From CAYMDD01 sp964409675 (GTDB lineage Bacteria > Pseudomonadota > Alphaproteobacteria > Rickettsiales > SXRF01): DNA of 13,004 nt. Location: contig CAYPEF010000064.1 in NCBI GenBank assembly GCA_964409675.1, positions 1 to 13,004 on the forward strand, in the 5' to 3' direction. Below the pieces are notes generated by a model. The model worked only from the letters and a program-made list of their open reading frames with translations. It was not told the origin of the DNA and searched no databases. Numbering within the stretch: position 1 is the stretch's first letter; each line of letters opens with the position of its first letter. This document shows positions 9,112 through 13,004 of the stretch, one piece after another. The position numbers and the translations under genes were made by a program.

Positions 9112-10206
9112 ATGGCGGCGGAGATCAAGAAGCTTAACCTGGCGCTGCAGGGCGGCGGTGCGCACGGGGCCTATAGCTGGGGCGTGCTGGATCGGCTGCT
9201 GGAGGAGGAGAATCTCGTCATTGAGGGCATCAGCGGCACCTCGGCGGGGGCGATGAACGCGGCCGTTATGGTCAACGGCTATGTGCTGGGCGGGCGGCAG
9301 GGCGCGCGCGAGAAGCTGGAGGTGTTCTGGCGCAAGGTAAGCCAAGTGGGGGCGTTCAGCCCGCTTTCCACCAATCCCGTCGAGCGGTGGCTTACCGGGT
9401 GGAACCTTGACTGGTCGCCCGCCTATTACTGGGTGGATTTAATGAGCCGGTTGTTTTCACCTTATGATCTTAATCCTTTCAACATCAATCCGTTAAAAAA
9501 TGTTCTTCATGAAGTGCTGGATGTGGAGGCGCTGCAGGCGTGCAGCCTGATCAAGCTGTTCGTTACCGCCACCCATATCGAAAGCGGGCAGGCGCAGGTG
9601 TTCGGCTGCGACGAACTGACGCCGGACGTGCTACTGGCCTCGGCCTGCCTGCCGTTCATGTTCCAGGCGGTCGGGGTGAAGAATGAATATTACTGGGACG
9701 GCGGGTATATGGGCAACCCCGCCATCTGGCCGCTGATCTATCACTGCGAAAGCGAGGATGTATTGCTGGTGCAGATCAACCCCATCCACCGGCAGGGCGT
9801 GCCGAAGCATGCACTGGAGATCGTCAACCGGCTGAACGAGATTACCTTCAATTCCTCGCTGATTGCCGAGATGCGCGCGGTTGATTTCGTCTCCCGCCTG
9901 ATCCGCGATGGCAGGCTGGAGCATGATGCGTATAAGGACATGCGCATGCACCTGATCTATTCCCCGGAGGAGCTAAAAGACTTAAACGCCTCCAGCAAGC
10001 TCAACGCCAGCTGGGCGTTTTTCACGTATCTGCGCGATATCGGGCGCAGCGCGGCGGATCAGTGGCTGAAGGCGCACTGGCAGGATATCGGTGTGCGTTC
10101 CACGGTCGATATCCGCGAGAAATTCCTTCGCGGGCCGGGAAAATCCTGCGAGGACGGCGATCTAGTACGCAAGAAGCGCAAGGAGCAGCAGAAGAAAACC
10201 GCCTGA
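9112..10206 (+). CDS. Patatin-like phospholipase family protein
   Basis: The 364-residue protein is a patatin-type serine hydrolase with a Ser-Asp dyad. It has the oxyanion-hole motif GGGAHGAY (14-21), the nucleophile elbow GTSAG (42-46, Ser44) and the catalytic Asp in DGGY (196-199). Family members hydrolyse acyl esters of phospholipids or neutral lipids. The region from about 215, including EIVNRLNEITFNSSLIAEMR (236-255), resembles the DUF3734 extension found in bacterial patatins (recalled, not searched). The tail is lysine-rich (KKRKEQQKK). There is no signal peptide, so it is probably cytoplasmic or peripheral. AAGGAG (9098-9103) precedes the ATG by eight bases. Being next to bdhA suggests a link to hydroxybutyrate or storage-lipid metabolism, but this is inference; a phospholipase role is equally possible. 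Its last 45 bases overlap the convergent CbiB-like gene. Confidence 0.92.
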   Translation: MAAEIKKLNLALQGGGAHGAYSWGVLDRLLEEENLVIEGISGTSAGAMNAAVMVNGYVLGGRQGAREKLEVFWRKVSQVGAFSPLSTNPVERWLTGWNLDWSPAYYWVDLMSRLFSPYDLNPFNINPLKNVLHEVLDVEALQACSLIKLFVTATHIESGQAQVFGCDELTPDVLLASACLPFMFQAVGVKNEYYWDGGYMGNPAIWPLIYHCESEDVLLVQINPIHRQGVPKHALEIVNRLNEITFNSSLIAEMRAVDFVSRLIRDGRLEHDAYKDMRMHLIYSPEELKDLNASSKLNASWAFFTYLRDIGRSAADQWLKAHWQDIGVRSTVDIREKFLRGPGKSCEDGDLVRKKRKEQQKKTA

Positions 10207-11094
10207 GGCGCTAACGATCCAGATGCAGCGTTGTATCTCGCGCGGGCCCGGTTTCGGCGTGCCGTCGCCGGTCCAGGTGGGCTGGTAGGGAGAGAGCGGG
10301 CCGCCGAGCGAGAGATGCGCGCCAGCGGCGAGGATGCGCACCGGCGCGGCTTCGCTGTCGGGGCTGGCGAAGCTAAGCGCCGCCATGCGCAGCAGCGGCA
10401 CGGGTTTGGCAAAGGGAAAGCAGAGCGCGGCGGTGGCGATCAGCAGCACGCCCAGACGTTCGGGCAGGTAATGCAGCAGGCATTGCAGGCGGTAGGAAGT
10501 CTGGCTGAAATGCGCGCGCTGAGGGTGCCATGCCGCGCTCATCAGGCATAGCATATGGCTCATCAGAAGCCCCGGCAGGCCGAGCAACAGCCACCAGAAC
10601 AACATCGGCAGGAGCCATGAAGCGAAGCGCACGGCCATGGTTTCAATGCATGCGCGGGCGAGGCCGTGCGCATCCAGCACCATATGGTTGCGCCAGATTG
10701 AGCCGGCCAGCAGGCGGCGGGCGGCGGGCAAATCGTCGGCGCGCAGATGGCGGGCGATGGCGCGCGACTGATTGACAGGCGCGCAGACGGGAATCAGCAG
10801 CGCAAGCAACAGAAATTGTAGCAGCATGGCAAGGTGAAGCGCATGGAACAGTGCGTTCAGCAGCGCACCCATCAGCAGCGCCCCCCCTAAGAATATACAG
10901 GCGGCGGCAGTGCCGCGCCGCCTGCGCACCGGCTCCGGGCGGCGCTCGCGGTTCAGCTTGCGCTCAATCCGGCGCAGCAGCATAAGCCCCGGACCAGCGG
11001 CAGTGTGCCATATGGGAAGACTGCCGAGGAGGAGGTTCAGCAGCAACGCCAGCAAGGCCAGAAGGGCGTGATCCTGAAGGAGGGAGGCGGGCAT
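10162..11094 (-). CDS. Divergent CbiB/CobD-family membrane protein, motif-degenerate
   Basis: The 310-residue hydrophobic protein (spans near 9-28, 63-85, 87-105, 160-180, 212-230, 290-308) aligns by eye along its length with CbiB/CobD, the adenosylcobinamide-phosphate synthase of cobalamin synthesis. Shared anchors are ARHLRADDLPAARRLLAGSIWRN (114-136), LDAHGLARACIETMA (140-154), the PMLFW (163-167) and GLPGLLMSH segments, YLPERL (209-214), LSLGGP (261-266), TGDG (275-278) and the final REIQR helix. The conserved polar motifs are missing. The AEN..DG stretch reads AVRFASW (154-160), NTLDSM.GY reads CLMSAAWHP (183-191), and SPN..W.EA is not retained. No other cobalamin gene is visible. The ATG at 11094 has no clear ribosome binding site. 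The 3' end overlaps the patatin gene by 45 bases. It may be a repurposed paralogue, an AmpE-like regulator relative, or a decaying gene that is still open. Confidence 0.65.
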   Translation of the reverse strand: MPASLLQDHALLALLALLLNLLLGSLPIWHTAAGPGLMLLRRIERKLNRERRPEPVRRRRGTAAACIFLGGALLMGALLNALFHALHLAMLLQFLLLALLIPVCAPVNQSRAIARHLRADDLPAARRLLAGSIWRNHMVLDAHGLARACIETMAVRFASWLLPMLFWWLLLGLPGLLMSHMLCLMSAAWHPQRAHFSQTSYRLQCLLHYLPERLGVLLIATAALCFPFAKPVPLLRMAALSFASPDSEAAPVRILAAGAHLSLGGPLSPYQPTWTGDGTPKPGPREIQRCIWIVSASGGFLLLLLALLAY

Positions 11095-11176
11095 GGCATG
11101 CGCGTTTTTGGTGGAGACGGCGGAAAGGGCGGCTTATACTCGCTTGTTTCGTTAATATCGGCAAGGAAATAGCGTG

Positions 11177-12013
11177 ATGGAGCAGGCATGGCCGCCGTTG
11201 AAAGAGGTTATCGCCCGGTTCGGGCTGCAGGCGAAGAAGTCGCTCGGGCAGCATTTTCTGCTCGATGAGCGGGTGACGGACCGGATCGTCGCCGAGGCTG
11301 GAATCCCGGCGGGCGCGAACGTGATCGAGGTGGGGCCGGGGCCGGGCGGGCTGACGCGCTCGCTGCTGCGCTCAGGCGCGGGGCGCGTTATCGCGATTGA
11401 GAAGGATAGCCGTTGCATCGAGGCGTTGAGTGAATTGCAGGCGGCGGATGCGCGGCTGGAGATTATGCCGCAGGACGCGTTGAAGATGGACTGGGCGGCG
11501 ATTGAATCGCCGAAGCAGGTGGTGGCGAACCTGCCGTATAATGTCGGCACGCTTTTGCTGCTGCAATGGTTGGAGATGATCGGGCGCGATGCGAGCAGCT
11601 TTACGCGCTTGACCTTGATGTTCCAGCGCGAGGTGGCAGAGCGTATCGCGGCGGAGGCGGGGAGCAAGGAATACGGGCGGCTTTCGGTGCTGAGCCAGTT
11701 TTTATGCGAGGTGGTGTGGCATTTCGACTTGCCGCCGGGGGCCTTTTCACCACCCCCGAAGGTGCATTCCTCGGTGATTTCGCTGATTCCGCGCGCGAAG
11801 CCGCTGTATGACGTGCCGGTCGCCGTGCTGGAGAAGGTGACGGCGGCAGCATTTAACCAACGCCGCAAGATGCTGAGGGGCAGCTTAAAAGCGCTCGGCG
11901 CGGATACGGAGGCGTTGCTTGATAAGGCCGGAATCGACGGCCAGCGCAGGGCGGAGACACTGAGTATTGAGGAGTTTTACCGATTAGCAGATGCATATCT
12001 ATCTTATACATAA
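11177..12013 (+). CDS. rsmA: 16S rRNA (adenine1518-N6/adenine1519-N6)-dimethyltransferase
   Basis: RsmA (KsgA) dimethylates two adjacent adenines in helix 45 of 16S rRNA during late 30S assembly, using S-adenosylmethionine. The 278-residue product shows KKSLGQHFLLD (20-30), the SAM-binding motif EVGPGPGGLT (51-60), an acidic ribose contact in IAIEKD (72-77), the catalytic NLPYN (118-122) and QREVAERI (150-157). The C-terminal helical domain has SPPPKVHSSV and the FNQRRKMLRGSLK block. Two adjacent starts are possible, GTG at 11174 and ATG at 11177, with AAGGA (11163-11167) serving either; I chose ATG. It is divergent from the CbiB-like gene. In related bacteria rsmA usually follows pdxA and faces gmk; the gmk side is preserved here with one gene inserted. 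Confidence 0.97.
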   Translation: MEQAWPPLKEVIARFGLQAKKSLGQHFLLDERVTDRIVAEAGIPAGANVIEVGPGPGGLTRSLLRSGAGRVIAIEKDSRCIEALSELQAADARLEIMPQDALKMDWAAIESPKQVVANLPYNVGTLLLLQWLEMIGRDASSFTRLTLMFQREVAERIAAEAGSKEYGRLSVLSQFLCEVVWHFDLPPGAFSPPPKVHSSVISLIPRAKPLYDVPVAVLEKVTAAAFNQRRKMLRGSLKALGADTEALLDKAGIDGQRRAETLSIEEFYRLADAYLSYT

Positions 12014-12039
12014 TATAAAGCTATTATAAGAGGAATCAC

Positions 12040-12771
12040 ATGAAGAAGATTAAACAGCCTGCGTTCGTTGGATTGATAGGATTGGTGATGTGTATAAACG
12101 GAACAAGCGTATTTTATCCTGGCACTGCAATAAGCAAGCCTATAAAACAAAGCAATGATGAAGAACGAAAGATCGATAGGGAAGCTGAAGAGCTGATTGC
12201 CCAGATTGAAACAGCCTTTGCCAATGTGCGGCTTGGCGATGCACAGACGCTTCATCAGGCAAGAATTACCGCGGATTATGGTATGAGCGGCAATTTTCCT
12301 GTTGAAGAATATCAGAAAGCGCGTCTGCTCGATCCGGAAACGGATTGGCGGCAGATACCTGAGAAATCATTGGATGAAGGCGATTCTCCGCATTTTCTGA
12401 TGGATCATGAAGCATGGCGATTTTATCTGCCCGCTTATATGGTGCGGAGCGTGAAGTTATTCGCAGGATTGGAGCACGATCCCGCAAAAGGAGGAGATAA
12501 ATGCGCCGAGCAAGAAAGGATATCTGACGCAAGCTACAAGACCCTCTCTCTTGTGTTCTACTTGGGCAGGTACGGTGAAAATAAAGATAAATTACATGGA
12601 GAAGAACGATTTGCTTTGAGTTATTATAGCATGCTCAATGAGTCTCAGGCTCAGGCGGTTGCTTCCTTCCTTCGTTTTATCCATGATCGTACGATCAACG
12701 AGCCAATGCTGATAGCCCGCGATGCGGAAAAAGCGCTTGAAGACTATTGGGGATTACCGCAGGATAAGTGA
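12040..12771 (+). CDS. DUF6714-like secreted protein of unknown function
   Basis: The 243-residue protein begins with a likely signal peptide: basic MKKIK, a hydrophobic core at about 8-19, and a small-residue stretch near 29-32. The Met before Cys18 breaks the lipobox, so a lipoprotein is unlikely. The mature part recalls DUF6714: EELIAQIETAFANVRLGDA (50-68), a dWrqIP element (103-107), the hallmark FLMDHEAWRFYLPAYM (119-134), and an ERF.LSYYSMLNESQAQAV block (189-207) ending with ALEDYW (232-237). The family has no established function that I know. Most members I recall are cytosolic-looking, so the export signal is notable. AGAGGA (12028-12033) precedes the ATG by six bases. G+C is visibly lower than in rsmA (about 42% in 12061-12120), suggesting later acquisition. 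It sits between rsmA and gmk. Confidence 0.75.
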   Translation: MKKIKQPAFVGLIGLVMCINGTSVFYPGTAISKPIKQSNDEERKIDREAEELIAQIETAFANVRLGDAQTLHQARITADYGMSGNFPVEEYQKARLLDPETDWRQIPEKSLDEGDSPHFLMDHEAWRFYLPAYMVRSVKLFAGLEHDPAKGGDKCAEQERISDASYKTLSLVFYLGRYGENKDKLHGEERFALSYYSMLNESQAQAVASFLRFIHDRTINEPMLIARDAEKALEDYWGLPQDK

Positions 12772-12837
12772 CCGCGATTAACGGATGCAGAGTTGAAGGC
12801 TTGGTTATCTAACGATTTTAGCAATTAGCGAGAAAAA
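12772..12837. other. Convergent intergenic gap with no clear terminator
   Basis: This 66-base A+T-rich gap lies between the ends of the DUF6714-like gene (+) and gmk (-). I looked for a bidirectional hairpin with flanking A/T runs and found only weak four-base pairings (CTAA with TTAG), so no terminator is called. Confidence 0.3.
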
Positions 12838-13004
12838 CTATACCAACCCCTTCACAAACCCTTCCAGCTCTGGCTGCCTAGTGCGTTTCAGGCGCTCGGC
12901 TTCGAGGATATGCTCGATGCGAAAGAGCGTATCCTCCAGATTCTCATTGATCAGCACATAGTCATACTCCTGCCAGTGGCTGATTTCGGCGGCGGCTTTG
13001 CTCA
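12838..13004 (-). CDS. gmk: Guanylate kinase, C-terminal part (partial at window edge)
   Basis: Reading the minus strand from the window edge to a TAG at 12840-12838 gives 54 residues including AEISHWQEYDYVLINENLED, then EAERLKRTRQPELEGF. This matches the C terminus of guanylate kinase: E. coli Gmk has [21 protein letters not shown] and AERLRMSRQ. The enzyme phosphorylates GMP to GDP in the cytoplasm. The P-loop and GMP-binding regions lie outside the window. Its convergent placement downstream of rsmA agrees with an arrangement common in alphaproteobacteria, apart from the intervening DUF6714-like gene. Confidence 0.9.
   Translation of the reverse strand, partial: SKAAAEISHWQEYDYVLINENLEDTLFRIEHILEAERLKRTRQPELEGFVKGLV

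Overview
The window reads as a chromosomal stretch of a Gram-negative alphaproteobacterium with fairly high G+C. A conserved skeleton of housekeeping genes is interrupted by a few lower-G+C accessory genes. Two pieces of gene order point to the class (from general knowledge of alphaproteobacterial genomes, not a search). The dnaJ tail lies close to dapB, and a divergent pepA / lptF-lptG pair is followed further on by rsmA facing gmk. LptF and LptG imply an outer membrane with LPS. I cannot assign an order or genus.

Layout. 1-80 is the C-terminal end of dnaJ (+). 119-824 is an unrecognised low-G+C gene (+), broken by a poly-C tract and a 13-N assembly gap. 900-1691 is dapB (+). 1782-2219 is a small low-affinity iron permease-type membrane protein (+), converging on the minus-strand block pepA (5907-4405) > holC (4297-3848) > prfC (3796-2222). 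A 29-bp-arm inverted repeat lies between pepA and holC. Divergent from pepA are lptF (5968-7065) and lptG (7065-8171), which overlap by one base. Then come bdhA (8265-9047) and a patatin-like lipase (9112-10206), both +. The lipase overlaps, tail to tail, a degenerate CbiB/CobD-like membrane protein (11094-10162, -). rsmA (11177-12013, +) is followed by a low-G+C, secreted DUF6714-like protein (12040-12771, +). The window ends in the C-terminal part of gmk (-).

How the genes fit together. LptF and LptG form the inner-membrane part of the LPS export ABC transporter. BdhA oxidises D-3-hydroxybutyrate, and the adjacent patatin hydrolase may act in the same storage-polymer or ketone-body pathway (inference). 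PrfC, HolC, PepA, RsmA and Gmk are translation, replication, peptide-turnover, ribosome-maturation and nucleotide functions. DapB serves lysine and peptidoglycan synthesis.

I see no phage, transposase, CRISPR array, tRNA or rRNA, and no clear new multi-gene system. The items most worth a second look are the poly-C tract inside an accessory gene, the CbiB-like protein that has lost the family's conserved polar motifs, the long palindrome, and the accessory genes sitting in otherwise conserved neighbourhoods.
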